Shown: positions 8,029-17,379, numbered from the stretch's first letter. The stretch: 64,000 nt of DNA from Glaciecola sp947496235 (GCF_050306235.1 NZ_JBLWFH010000005.1:248001-312000), one strand, 5' to 3'. The notes: generated by a model not told the origin, from the sequence alone. Program-made: numbers and translations.

Positions 8029-9033
8029 TTATAACGGCAAATTGTCGTTTTTATTTAGTTGCCCCTGATCATCCAAAATATAATGCTCAAGATCATTAGC
8101 TAGAATCAAGTTTCCCGAATAATACTGCTTAGCCTCATCTTCAACTTCTTGGATATTATGTCCTTTTGTAGACTTTATTTTACTGTAGTTAAGAGCTTCT
8201 ATCGAATGGTAGCGAGCACTAAAATGGGTAAGGACGAGATTGGGTATGTTATGCCTTTCAGCAAAACTAGCGACAGCCTTAGCACTGCTATGCATAGGTG
8301 ATTTACCCACTTTATCGGATATTTCTTGGGTGTAGGTCGACTCGTGCATTAATACATGCGCGCCCTCAGCAACATCTGCCAGTTTTTCAGGGGTATCGTT
8401 GTCGCCTGACACAATAATGCGTTTGCGATCTTGGTTTACTTGTCGATAGTCGTTGGCAACTATAGTTCGACCATCACTAAGCTGAACGTCTATCCCTTGT
8501 TGTATTTTGCCCCACAATGGACCTTGAGAAATACCATCATCCATAAGCTTTTGTCTATCGAGTTGTACTTTTTTAATGGTCTTGGTAAACACAAATGCAT
8601 GGGTAGGTACTCGATGTGAAAGTGGAACAGCCTTGACTTCAATAGCATCATCGGAAAATAAAACGCCCTTGCTGTGGGTATGAATGAACTCCATTGGGTA
8701 GTTAACAAACATATCGCTTAACAATTGCGTTTGTTTGATAAAGGTCTCAATTTCAGGTGGGCATATTATTGTTAGAGGCTCAGTACGTCCTACCATAGCC
8801 GCCGTAGCTAGTAATCCCGGCAATCCGTAGGTGTGATCACCATGTACATGAGTGATAAAAATCGCCCTTAAATTGGCTAAGGAAAGAGGTAAATGCAGCA
8901 ATCTATGCTGAGTACCTTCGCCGCAATCGACTAGGTACCAAGGCTTTCTGTTGGTAATGCAAACAGCAGTTGCTGATACGTTTCTCGCTTTGGTAGGGAC
9001 TCCCGATGAAGTACCTAAGATAAATAGCTCCAT
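8029..9033 (-). CDS. rnz: Ribonuclease Z (tRNA 3' processing endonuclease)
   Basis: This 334-residue metallo-beta-lactamase-fold nuclease removes 3' trailers from tRNA precursors. It shows the family N terminus MELFILGTSSGVPTKARN, the zinc motif THVHGDH (His62, His64, Asp66, His67), SGDNDTP with the next metal Asp, HESTYT and the late LTHFSARYH. The length fits short bacterial RNase Z enzymes. The start is ATG at 9033, without an alternative. It is transcribed leftward; the reductase gene upstream ends about 100 bases away. RNase Z versus RNase BN activity cannot be told from sequence. Confidence 0.9.
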   Translation of the reverse strand: MELFILGTSSGVPTKARNVSATAVCITNRKPWYLVDCGEGTQHRLLHLPLSLANLRAIFITHVHGDHTYGLPGLLATAAMVGRTEPLTIICPPEIETFIKQTQLLSDMFVNYPMEFIHTHSKGVLFSDDAIEVKAVPLSHRVPTHAFVFTKTIKKVQLDRQKLMDDGISQGPLWGKIQQGIDVQLSDGRTIVANDYRQVNQDRKRIIVSGDNDTPEKLADVAEGAHVLMHESTYTQEISDKVGKSPMHSSAKAVASFAERHNIPNLVLTHFSARYHSIEALNYSKIKSTKGHNIQEVEDEAKQYYSGNLILANDLEHYILDDQGQLNKNDNLPL

Positions 9034-9137
9034 AAAAATGCTTGAATTAAGGTATGGTAACCAAGTTATAAAGGTTTGTTTAACAATACCTGATGTTCAA
9101 GCAACTAACATCCTTTTGTTGCTCAATTTCACAAACT

Positions 9138-9920
9138 TTATTGTTGTGCTTGATGCGCTTCTTGATCTGCTCGCTTGTCAATTTTATGCTGATCTTCGGA
9201 CCGGCCTTGACGCCAATAACTGCTGATATAGAGCTGTTGTCTCGGCACTTGATATTCTGAACCTAGAATACTTCGTAAGGTCCGCATGGAAGAAAACTCA
9301 CATGCTACCCAAACAGCTGGCGTTCCCTCTAGCCATTCAATAGCCGAAAGCGCACTGGGCAAATCTTCACCGTACTCTTTTATCCGCCAAATTATGCGCA
9401 TATTGTCGGGCAAATCTAACGTCTGGATATCATCTTTTGTCGCGACTTCTATCACCACAAAGCCTTGGGTAACTGTAGGTAATTCCTCAAGGTAATTGCT
9501 GATAGCTGGTAATGATGTCATATCGCCCATAAACAACACCCAATCATAATCAGATGCTAAGGCTTTGCTAGCTCCTGGACCAGCAACCAGAATTTGCTCG
9601 CCCTTGGTCGCCTGCTTCGCCCAATAGGATGCAGGACCACTTTCAACGGTATCACCATGCAGGGCAAAATCGACCACTAAACGTAGATTTACAGGATCAA
9701 ACTCGCGCACAGTGTAGGTCCGCATCACGACTTTTTGATTTTCTGTTGACGGCGCTGTTAATGCTTCACCATAACCATTAAACAAAAGCTTTATATAGCT
9801 TCCCGATTGCACCTCAGGAAATCGCTTGAGATCATCGCCAACAAATTCGATTCGGCGCATATTTGGGGTAAGCTGAACACTTTGGTCAACAGTTAATAAA
9901 TATGGCATTCTTTTGTTCAT
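9138..9920 (-). CDS. Siderophore-interacting FAD-binding protein (ferric-siderophore reductase, SIP family)
   Basis: This product of about 260 residues has the SIP family layout. An N-terminal FAD-binding barrel (MRRIEFVGDDLKRFP, then RTYTVREFD for flavin binding) is followed by a C-terminal NAD(P)H-binding half (GDMTSLPAISNYL and VWVACEFSSMRTLRSIL). It probably reduces ferric iron on imported siderophores in the cytoplasm. The start is the ATG at 9920, behind AAAGGAGAG. An upstream in-frame ATG at 9986 would place a perfect Fur box inside the coding region, so it is rejected. Iron-starvation induction through Fur is therefore expected. No siderophore receptor or synthesis genes are next to it. 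Confidence 0.85.
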   Translation of the reverse strand: MNKRMPYLLTVDQSVQLTPNMRRIEFVGDDLKRFPEVQSGSYIKLLFNGYGEALTAPSTENQKVVMRTYTVREFDPVNLRLVVDFALHGDTVESGPASYWAKQATKGEQILVAGPGASKALASDYDWVLFMGDMTSLPAISNYLEELPTVTQGFVVIEVATKDDIQTLDLPDNMRIIWRIKEYGEDLPSALSAIEWLEGTPAVWVACEFSSMRTLRSILGSEYQVPRQQLYISSYWRQGRSEDQHKIDKRADQEAHQAQQ

Positions 9921-9948
9921 AAACTCTCCTTTTCTCATTAATTGTAAA

Positions 9949-9963
9949 TGATAATTATTATCA
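9949..9963 (-). promoter_or_regulatory. Fur box
   Basis: TGATAATTATTATCA is a perfect match to the 7-1-7 Fur consensus TGATAATNATTATCA. It lies 28 bases upstream of the ATG of the siderophore-interacting reductase, in the position of a promoter operator. It also fixes the translation start downstream at 9920. Confidence 0.9.
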
Positions 9964-10030
9964 ATTAAAAGTGAGAAAAAGTGCATTTATTGTTCGATTA
10001 AATCGAATTGCGGCTTTTTTGGAAACTAAA

Positions 10031-10062
10031 AAAGCCCCGGGATCAAATCTGATTCGGGGCTT
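10031..10062 (-). terminator. Rho-independent terminator of the M3 peptidase gene
   Basis: On the minus strand AAGCCCCG (10062-10055) and CGGGGCTT (10039-10032) form the stem, followed by a T run (TTTTTTAG). It lies 19 bases after the stop of the peptidase gene. Confidence 0.8.
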
Positions 10063-10080
10063 GGTATACTTAGTAAAACC

Positions 10081-12255
10081 TTATTGAATGTTGGTTTTAA
10101 GACCTCTTCTGATTAACAGCGCATCCGTAGTAGGTTCTTGACCACGGAAAGCTTTATAGCTTTCCATTGGAGGACGAGAATTACCTACTTCAAGAATATT
10201 TTTGCGGTATCGCATACCATTTTCTAAGGTCAAACCGCCATTTTGTTGAATAAAGGCAAATGCATCAGCGGCTAATATTTCACTCCACATGTATGCATAA
10301 TATCCCGCAGAATAACCACCGCCCATAGAGTGAGAGAAGTAAGTTGAGCGATATCTTGGTGGAACCGCTTCAAGATTTACACCGTGTTTTTCTAAGGCTT
10401 TTTGCTCAAAAGCACTGACATCTTCTACTTTATCGCCAGCTTTTCGCATATGCCATTCCATATCGAGTAAAGCTGCTGACATATATTCAAGGGTATCAAA
10501 GCCCATGTTAAACGTGCGAGAAGTCATAACTTTTTTCAACAAATCTGCAGGAATGGCTTCACCGGTTTGATAATGTTTTGCATAATTTGCGATGACTTCA
10601 GGGTGAGCTGCCCAGTCCTCTTCGAAAGTAGAAGGAAACTCAACAAAATCTCGTGATACTGAAGTGCCCGCTAGGCTAGGGTACGCCACATCAGATAACA
10701 TTCCATGTAACCCATGCCCCAACTCATGGAACATAGTGGTGACATGGTCATAGCTAATAAGCGTGGGCTCGCCTTCAGGGGCTTTAGGAATATTCATGAC
10801 ATTTACCACTACTGGTTTCTTACCTAGTAGTTTAGATTGTCCTACGAAAGAAGACATCCAGGCACCGCCACGTTTACCGTCTCTGGCGTAATAATCGGCA
10901 TAAAAGATTGCTTTACTTTCTCCGTCAATATCAAATAACTCATAGGCTTTTACGTCAGGATGGTACACAGGCAGATCTGGACGAGGCTCGAAGGTCACGC
11001 CATATAAACGATTCATGGTGTAGAACAATCCGTCTTCAAGCACTCGGTTAAACTCGAAATATTGACGCACTTCTTCTTCATCTAAATCATATCTGGCTTG
11101 TCTCACTTGCTCTGCATAATAAGCCCAATCCCAAGGTTTAACGTTAAAGTCTCCGCCTTGAGTGTCAATGATGGTTTGAATATCAGCGGCTTCACGCTCA
11201 ACATTTGCAACCACCGCAGGCACCATGCTACCGAACATATCGAGTACTGCGTCTGGAGTTTTTGCCATTTGCGCATTTAACGAATAGTCAGCCCAGGTGT
11301 CATAACCTAATATAGCGGCTTTTTCTGCGCGAAGTTCGGTTAGACGAGCTACTAATGGACGATTATCCGTTTCACCACTTTGAGCACGATTGGCAGAAGC
11401 TTCCCAAACACGTTGTCTAAGTTCACGATTATCCAAAGACGCTAAAATAGGTTGGCGAGTAGTGTTTGTAATAGACAGTAAATACTTATCTTCTAAGCCT
11501 TCTTTTTCTGCGGCTAGTTTGGCAGCTTTAATTCTAGATTCACTCAATCCCGCTAATTCTTCAACATTCTCAACGACAACTGCGATCTTTTTAGTTTCGG
11601 CTAAAAGGTTTTGAGAAAACTGTGTTGTTAGTGTGGAGTGCTCTTCATTAATTGCACGAATTTTAGTTTTTTGCTCTTCGTTTAATTTGGCGCCTGCGCG
11701 AACAAAATCATCATAATAGACGTCAATTAACCGCATTGCCTCAGCATCCAAATCAAGTTCATCACGTTGTTCATATAGTGTTTCTATGCGTGCGAACAAA
11801 TCTGCATTCAACATGATATTGTCATTATGAGCGGCAAGTTTAGGGGCTAGTTCTTTTTGAATTTCACGTCGCTTTTCATTACTGTCGGTGCCAACAAGAT
11901 TATAAAAAACTCTCAGGGAACGGGTTAACAAAGCGCCACTTTTTTCCATTGCAACCAAGGTATTGTCAAAAGTAGGAGCCTCTGGATTTGCGGCGATGGC
12001 TTCTATTTCTTCAATTTTTTCAGCCATACCTTGTTCTATGGCGGGTAAAAAGTGCTTATCTTCAATGACATCAAAATTAGGCGCTTCGTAAGTCAGGTTA
12101 CTTGCCGTTAATAGTGGATTATTCATAGTGTCAGTGGATGATGCTTGTTCTATAGTTGACCCTTGGCTTGTTTCCGATTGCGTAGTTGTTGGTTCGCTAC
12201 ATGCGGTGCCTAATAGTAGAGCACTAATTCCGATAGCTAATATTTTTTTTTGCAT
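10081..12255 (-). CDS. dcp: M3 family zinc metallopeptidase, dipeptidyl carboxypeptidase-like lipoprotein
   Basis: This 724-residue M3 (thimet oligopeptidase) family peptidase cuts short peptides and has the zinc motif HELGHGLHG near residue 508, with the downstream Glu ligand in the FVEFPS region. Unlike cytoplasmic Dcp of E. coli, it begins with a lipoprotein signal peptide (lipobox LLGTAC), so it probably works in the periplasm at a membrane. Asp-Glu-rich linkers and the family YSAGYYAYMWSE segment are present. The length matches Dcp (about 680-720). A Zur-type palindrome lies 47 bases before the start, so zinc may control expression. Dcp versus oligopeptidase A specificity is an inference from similarity. 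Confidence 0.85.
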   Translation of the reverse strand: MQKKILAIGISALLLGTACSEPTTTQSETSQGSTIEQASSTDTMNNPLLTASNLTYEAPNFDVIEDKHFLPAIEQGMAEKIEEIEAIAANPEAPTFDNTLVAMEKSGALLTRSLRVFYNLVGTDSNEKRREIQKELAPKLAAHNDNIMLNADLFARIETLYEQRDELDLDAEAMRLIDVYYDDFVRAGAKLNEEQKTKIRAINEEHSTLTTQFSQNLLAETKKIAVVVENVEELAGLSESRIKAAKLAAEKEGLEDKYLLSITNTTRQPILASLDNRELRQRVWEASANRAQSGETDNRPLVARLTELRAEKAAILGYDTWADYSLNAQMAKTPDAVLDMFGSMVPAVVANVEREAADIQTIIDTQGGDFNVKPWDWAYYAEQVRQARYDLDEEEVRQYFEFNRVLEDGLFYTMNRLYGVTFEPRPDLPVYHPDVKAYELFDIDGESKAIFYADYYARDGKRGGAWMSSFVGQSKLLGKKPVVVNVMNIPKAPEGEPTLISYDHVTTMFHELGHGLHGMLSDVAYPSLAGTSVSRDFVEFPSTFEEDWAAHPEVIANYAKHYQTGEAIPADLLKKVMTSRTFNMGFDTLEYMSAALLDMEWHMRKAGDKVEDVSAFEQKALEKHGVNLEAVPPRYRSTYFSHSMGGGYSAGYYAYMWSEILAADAFAFIQQNGGLTLENGMRYRKNILEVGNSRPPMESYKAFRGQEPTTDALLIRRGLKTNIQ

Positions 12256-12301
12256 GGGTACTTCTCTGTCGTTTATTCTGGTTGTATTTATAATGTTTAA
12301 A

Positions 12302-12320
12302 GATGTTATACTATAACATC
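12302..12320. promoter_or_regulatory. Zur-type operator palindrome
   Basis: GATGTTATACTATAACATC is a perfect 9-1-9 inverted repeat. Its core TGTTATANTATAACA equals the gammaproteobacterial Zur consensus as I recall it (GAAATGTTATANTATAACATTTC). It sits 47 bases upstream of the leftward M3 peptidase start and 179 bases upstream of the rightward nuclease/phosphatase gene. A Zur-like gene lies at 36287 in this window. Confidence 0.7.
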
Positions 12321-12498
12321 AATTCTCTTATCGTATAGATGTAAATCTATTCGATAGCTGCATTAAAAAGGGATTATTGAACAATTAAGACGTTATAAAC
12401 GAATTGCTTTATACTGCTCGTTGTCTTTTTACAAGATGTCATGATAAACGGATTAACAGCTAAAAATTAAAATAAATTTCTGGGAAAACTAGTTACTA

Positions 12499-14169
12499 AT
12501 GAAATCAAATATATTGTGCAGACTTTCTAGCATAGCAGCCTTAGCTGTATTATCCCTTGGATGTGCTAATACTGATCACCTAGCCTCAAAAGATGTAAGC
12601 CTTGTTCAACCTGCTACAATTTTACCTGCAAAAAATAACGGAGTAGCGGATACTCAAAATGTGTTTTCATTAAAAGTAGCAACATGGAACACAGAACATC
12701 TGGCTTATCCGATAGACGCAGGTTGTCGGCCTCGAAATCAAGCCGAAATTATACAGTTAAAACAATATATTGAAGCGGTGGATGCTGATATTTTTGCATT
12801 GCAAGAAGTAGCCTCTTCCCAAGCGGTTGCACAGTTATTTCCAGAAACCCAATGGCAAATTTATCTATCGGAACGCCCAGATAGTGATCCCTATGTTTGT
12901 CGCGAATCCGGTCATAACTCGACTCAACAAAAGGTTGCCTATGCGGTACGAAAAGACATTAAGGTTGATAAGGTAGAGAGTCTTTCAGCTTTTGGCTTAG
13001 ATAATCCTGGTTTACGATATGGACTAGAATTGAAAGTTGATACTGCAACTGGCCCTCTATGGCTACTCAATGTACATATGAAAAGTGGTTGTTTTGTAGA
13101 TAATTATAGCCGCAAAGATTCAGAAGCCTGTCAAACCTTTGCAAAACAAGCACCTATATTAGACGCTTGGATCGAAGAAAAAGAAGCAGAGCAGGCTAAG
13201 TATATGGTGTTAGGTGACTTTAATCATCGATTAAGCGCGCCTTATAATCATTTAACTCAACAATTATTGACCAATTCAGATGGTTCTGGCTCTAGCTTGA
13301 AAAATGCTACGGCCAACTTAATTGGTTGTCATCCATATTATCCTGCACCAATTGATCAGATTTTTGTTGGTGGATTAGCTAACAAATCAACTTCATTTAA
13401 AACCCAAGCGCATAATTTTACCGATATGCATCCTGACAATATGTTAAGTGATCATTGCGCAGTGTCAGTGAGCATAGCACAGCAGCAATTACCTATTACA
13501 AATGCGGTCAAATGGCTAACCCAAAGTAAGGAATATGAATTCTTAACAACCGCAATATATCAGCAGGCAGCGAATACCATTAACACCATGGATACACCAA
13601 AAGATAATTGGGTAGTGGTAATGGATGTAGATGAGACTGTGTTAGATAATAGTGCCTATCAAGTAGCGTTGGATGAAACAGGAGCGAGTTATACCTCTAA
13701 AACTTGGGATGACTGGGTCAAAAAAGAGCAAGCAGGGCTTGTTCCTGGCGTACAAAGTTTCATTCAAACAGTGTTAGCAAAAGGTGGAAAACTAGCCTTA
13801 GTAACCAATAGAAACAACGCACTTGATGCCTATACTTGGCGTAATTTGCAAGCCCAAGGACTTCCAGTTACAAAAGACAATACTTGTTTAATGGGGCGAC
13901 TTGCTGAAGATAAAAGTGCAATTAATGGCACTACTATTATTAATGACAAGGACAGACGCCGTCAGTTAGTGAGTAGTGGTCAAGCGCAGTGTTTCGGAGT
14001 AACTGATAATTCTGACTGGGCCAACCCACACGAGATTGTAATGGAAGTCGGCGATAATATTGAAGACTTTACCGGTATTACCCAAGAAGAGGCAGAGATC
14101 GAAACACTCGCACCTCAATTTCCGGCTCGACTGATCTTGCTACCAAATCCTATGTATGGGTCTTGGTAA
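12499..14169 (+). CDS. Lipoprotein fusing an endonuclease/exonuclease/phosphatase domain with a HAD acid phosphatase domain
   Basis: This 556-residue protein begins with a lipoprotein signal (lipobox LSLGCANT). Residues about 55-330 form an EEP (DNase I-like) domain with VATWNTEH, ALQEV, NVHMKSGC, GDFNHR and LSDHCAVSV catalytic motifs. Residues about 335-556 form an acid phosphatase of the class B/e(P4) type, with DVDETVLDN (Asp376 and Asp378 as nucleophile and acid), the VTNR motif II and GDNIEDF as the metal site. The two domains together suggest extracellular nucleic acid degradation followed by removal of phosphate from the nucleotides. It faces a Zur-type palindrome that it may share with the M3 peptidase. 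The substrate range is inferred. No later gene shares its transcription. Confidence 0.8.
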   Translation: MKSNILCRLSSIAALAVLSLGCANTDHLASKDVSLVQPATILPAKNNGVADTQNVFSLKVATWNTEHLAYPIDAGCRPRNQAEIIQLKQYIEAVDADIFALQEVASSQAVAQLFPETQWQIYLSERPDSDPYVCRESGHNSTQQKVAYAVRKDIKVDKVESLSAFGLDNPGLRYGLELKVDTATGPLWLLNVHMKSGCFVDNYSRKDSEACQTFAKQAPILDAWIEEKEAEQAKYMVLGDFNHRLSAPYNHLTQQLLTNSDGSGSSLKNATANLIGCHPYYPAPIDQIFVGGLANKSTSFKTQAHNFTDMHPDNMLSDHCAVSVSIAQQQLPITNAVKWLTQSKEYEFLTTAIYQQAANTINTMDTPKDNWVVVMDVDETVLDNSAYQVALDETGASYTSKTWDDWVKKEQAGLVPGVQSFIQTVLAKGGKLALVTNRNNALDAYTWRNLQAQGLPVTKDNTCLMGRLAEDKSAINGTTIINDKDRRRQLVSSGQAQCFGVTDNSDWANPHEIVMEVGDNIEDFTGITQEEAEIETLAPQFPARLILLPNPMYGSW

Positions 14170-14185
14170 TCAAAGATTTACACTT

Positions 14186-15199
14186 TTAAACTGTCAGGTC
14201 AGCGCGATTTAGGTGTATATCTATATTCGCTATCCTGGCAATTTTATGGCAATCACGAAGGAACTGAATGCTTGCTGAGTCACCTTTTCTATAGTTGTCA
14301 TTCATGGCTAAATAAATAATGGCGGCTCGGGACATGCCAAAACTTATGCCTTTCACTTTATCTTTATCAATACCTGCATAGCCCATCATAAAACTTTCAG
14401 GGCTAGGTTGAGGAGTAACGGCTACGCCTTGCAAGTCGCTAACCGGCTTGGTGGAGCGTGGAATCAAGCTCTCGAACAAGGCTGCATATCCATATTTTTT
14501 TTGATACAGCCTTAAAAATTCTACACCACCATCTAACTCATCTTTGTCTTGGCAATATAAAACAATCTTGTCTGCCCTTTTGCTAGTTCCAGGGCCGGGA
14601 ATTAACATTTTAGCTGAGCTGGGCATTTTGAACGTAGAGGGTACTTGGGAATTCATTTTCCTAACAATGGCAGTGAATACCTTTGGACAGAATAAGGATT
14701 GTGGCGTTACGTAAATGCGGTACATCGCCATATTCTTACTTCTAGGAGTACGATTCCATAAGAACTGGTCCAACATAAATGCTGGGTCTGACTTCACGAG
14801 TTCTTTGGCGGTTCTAGGTGCACGGAATCTTCTGGTAGTTTTATCAAAATAACTGTGTTGATAACTATCTTTACCAATATCTTGTAGTAGGGCAAGAGCT
14901 GCAGAATCGTTGTTTAGAAGATCTCTGAGCGAGTAAGCCATGTAAGATAGATGATCACCTCTAAAGTGAATGTCGTTTAAGCCCTGAAAGTAAAAAATCA
15001 AATCACGACTGACTAAAAATTCTGTTTCAAGTGATGTTAATAATTCACACCAATCGGGTTGCTCTATGCCTTCAAAATAATTGTAATAGTTATAGATTCG
15101 ACGCGTGCATTCCGCTGCATTTTTTGCCTGCATTATGTGGTCACGATGATGCCAAGCTTTGATTGCAAATTCTAAAAAACCACCACTGGGGTCTGCCAT
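14186..15199 (-). CDS. Uncharacterised protein, possibly HopA1-like
   Basis: This soluble protein has 337 residues from the ATG at 15199, which follows AAGGAATTTTCG; an in-frame TTG five codons upstream is weaker. I do not recognise it confidently. A central segment (MYRIYVTPQSLFCPKVFTAI, then KRADKIVLYCQDKDELD) resembles the pattern of HopA1-type proteins, a family known from type III effectors and from lyase partners of some lanthipeptide synthetases. That resemblance is from memory and is weak. There is no signal peptide or membrane segment. It is monocistronic and convergent with the nuclease/phosphatase fusion gene. No precursor peptide or kinase gene is nearby, so a lanthipeptide role is unsupported. 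Confidence 0.5.
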   Translation of the reverse strand: MADPSGGFLEFAIKAWHHRDHIMQAKNAAECTRRIYNYYNYFEGIEQPDWCELLTSLETEFLVSRDLIFYFQGLNDIHFRGDHLSYMAYSLRDLLNNDSAALALLQDIGKDSYQHSYFDKTTRRFRAPRTAKELVKSDPAFMLDQFLWNRTPRSKNMAMYRIYVTPQSLFCPKVFTAIVRKMNSQVPSTFKMPSSAKMLIPGPGTSKRADKIVLYCQDKDELDGGVEFLRLYQKKYGYAALFESLIPRSTKPVSDLQGVAVTPQPSPESFMMGYAGIDKDKVKGISFGMSRAAIIYLAMNDNYRKGDSASIQFLRDCHKIARIANIDIHLNRADLTV

Positions 15200-15332
15200 C
15201 GAAAATTCCTTCAAATAGAGTTAAAAAAATTATTTCTATCTCTCAATACGAAGGTTGATCAGTGGAAGTTGCAGTGGCTAAAAATGCGAATAAAGCGCTA
15301 GTAGAGTATTACCAGCGCTTTACAGAAAAGAC

Positions 15333-17273
15333 TTATAGATACTTTCTCAAAAAGTTGATATAAGCTTTTTGGGCCGCAATGCGGTTCTCTTTTTTAGTAA
15401 AGCCATGGCCCTCATCATCAAATAATACGTATTCCACTGGTACTTCATTGGCGCGCATATTTTCAACCATTTCATCACTTTCAATTTGCAACACCCTAGG
15501 GTCATTTGCGCCTTGAACGATAAGCACTGGACTTTGTATTTTATCCGCATGAAATAAAGGTGAAATCCGGGTAAGTCGCTCTTTGTCTGTGGCAGGGTCT
15601 CCTAACTCGTCATACAAGGCTTGTCTGAATGAACCCCACCAAGGTGGAATGCTTTCTAAGGTCCGAACCCAGTTGGTTACACCAAAAATGTTAATGCCTA
15701 GTTTAAACTCGTTAGTAAATGCCATGGCTGCCATTACCATGTATCCGCCATAGCTACCGCCCATAATGGCAATTTTATCTTGTTCCACCCAATCTAAAGA
15801 TTGCAGATACTTTTTGGCGTACACTATATCTTGCAGGTCGTCTTCACCGTGTTTTTTATCATCTAAATGATAAAAGGTTTTTCCGTAACCTGAAGAGCCG
15901 CGATTATTCACATCAAAAATTGCGTAACCATTATTCACCAAATGTTGAATGGTTGGGTTATAGTCTTTTCGCGCTTGACCGCCTGGTCCACCATGCACTA
16001 ACACAATAGCAGGTACCTTATTGTCGGCAGAGGCAGCATGAGGTCTATACAATAAGCCTGGTACAGATAATCCATCAAAACTTTCGAATCGTTCAACGGT
16101 ACTTTCTACAAGTTCATCCGAGGACATTTTTGGATTGAGTGTCTTTGATAGCTTTTTGGCGCTGCTGCTCCCCAATTTGTGGTAATAAAGGTTAGACGGA
16201 GTCGAATCAGCATTAAGCAAAAATGCGATTGCTGTCTCATCTTGATTAAAGTTCACATTTTGGATAGAGCCTACAGGTAGTTCTGGCAGATCCACAGGTT
16301 GTCTGGTTTTTGTATCTATTATGGTGACTTTAATTTTTGCATCTTCATTGGTATTTACAACAATATATCTACCTTGCGGCGAGTAGTAATAATAGGTGAT
16401 ATCCCAATCGGTGGGGTAGGTCAATTCTGTGTTATTGGTAACAATATCGTAGGTGTAGGCTTGATAGAATTCTGAATCTTCATTGCCTGCATAGACAAGT
16501 TTATGCTTACCGGGAATAAAGGTAAGCGCGCTGTGTTCAACTTGCGCTTCAGCGTCTGTAATGAGTTTGGGTTTTTTATCGTCGTTAACCAAGTCGATTA
16601 AATATAAATCGGTTTTTTGATTCGATATGCTTTTTGAAGCAGCTAGATATCGACCATCTTGACTGATTATATCTAAAGATAAGTTTTCTGTGTTCTCATA
16701 AATGAGTGTTCGTGAATAATCTTCGGTTGAGTAACGGTAAAGATCAAACAGGTTGTTATCTCTTTCATTGGTTAAAATATATACCTGAGATTTATCGTCA
16801 TTAAATGCCAAAAAGGAGGCTTTCAGATTATCTCCCGGCGTTAAATCAACAACGCTACCATCAGACTCTTGAACATAAACATGATCGAGTTCGTCACCAC
16901 CTTTGTCGCTCACATATAAAAAGCGATTTTCACCATTTAACCAATCTACCACCCAGACAGAATCTTCTGTTGAATTGGTAAGTGCAATGGGATCTCCGCC
17001 ATTGACAGGATATTTAAACGCGTTAAACACCCCAGATGCATCACTGGAAACTAAAATATATTCGCCTTTTGCATCAATTCTAGAGCCGAGCAAGGTTGTT
17101 GTTTCAAAAAAATCTTCTACCGAATACTGGGGAACTTCTTTAACTATCGGTTTTATTTCTTGGTTTGCTGTATCGGCTGGTGGGTTTTCAGTTTGTTCTG
17201 CTTCGTTTTTGGGCTGGCAAGCAGTTAGTAATAAGCTTGAGCATAGGAGCAGTGCCAAAATTTTTGTATTCAT
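15333..17273 (-). CDS. S9 family prolyl oligopeptidase-like lipoprotein
   Basis: The mature start is the ATG at 17273, behind AAAGGAATTTCC; an upstream in-frame ATG at 17405 overlaps the neighbouring gene and is rejected. The product of about 646 residues has a lipoprotein signal (LLLTACQPKN). An N-terminal beta-propeller follows. The C-terminal alpha/beta-hydrolase domain shows VLVHGGPGG, the nucleophile elbow GGSYGG, the catalytic Asp in VQGANDPRV and the His in DDEGHGF. These are the S9 peptidase triad and layout (S9C/acylaminoacyl-peptidase type). The likely role is periplasmic cleavage of small peptides. It follows the TauE gene on the same strand, about 107 bases downstream. Confidence 0.85.
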   Translation of the reverse strand: MNTKILALLLCSSLLLTACQPKNEAEQTENPPADTANQEIKPIVKEVPQYSVEDFFETTTLLGSRIDAKGEYILVSSDASGVFNAFKYPVNGGDPIALTNSTEDSVWVVDWLNGENRFLYVSDKGGDELDHVYVQESDGSVVDLTPGDNLKASFLAFNDDKSQVYILTNERDNNLFDLYRYSTEDYSRTLIYENTENLSLDIISQDGRYLAASKSISNQKTDLYLIDLVNDDKKPKLITDAEAQVEHSALTFIPGKHKLVYAGNEDSEFYQAYTYDIVTNNTELTYPTDWDITYYYYSPQGRYIVVNTNEDAKIKVTIIDTKTRQPVDLPELPVGSIQNVNFNQDETAIAFLLNADSTPSNLYYHKLGSSSAKKLSKTLNPKMSSDELVESTVERFESFDGLSVPGLLYRPHAASADNKVPAIVLVHGGPGGQARKDYNPTIQHLVNNGYAIFDVNNRGSSGYGKTFYHLDDKKHGEDDLQDIVYAKKYLQSLDWVEQDKIAIMGGSYGGYMVMAAMAFTNEFKLGINIFGVTNWVRTLESIPPWWGSFRQALYDELGDPATDKERLTRISPLFHADKIQSPVLIVQGANDPRVLQIESDEMVENMRANEVPVEYVLFDDEGHGFTKKENRIAAQKAYINFLRKYL

Positions 17274-17379
17274 GGAAATTCCTTTAAACATTAGTGGCAT
17301 CAAGCCTTGTTTTGTTTTTACGGCAAAATTGAGCAATTTGATTAAACTAAGAGGATTATTTAAAAATAGCAAGTAAGAT

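Noticed and set aside
9921..9986. Start of the siderophore-interacting protein at 9986
   Set aside because: It would place the perfect Fur box within the coding region; the ATG at 9920 follows AAAGGAGAG.
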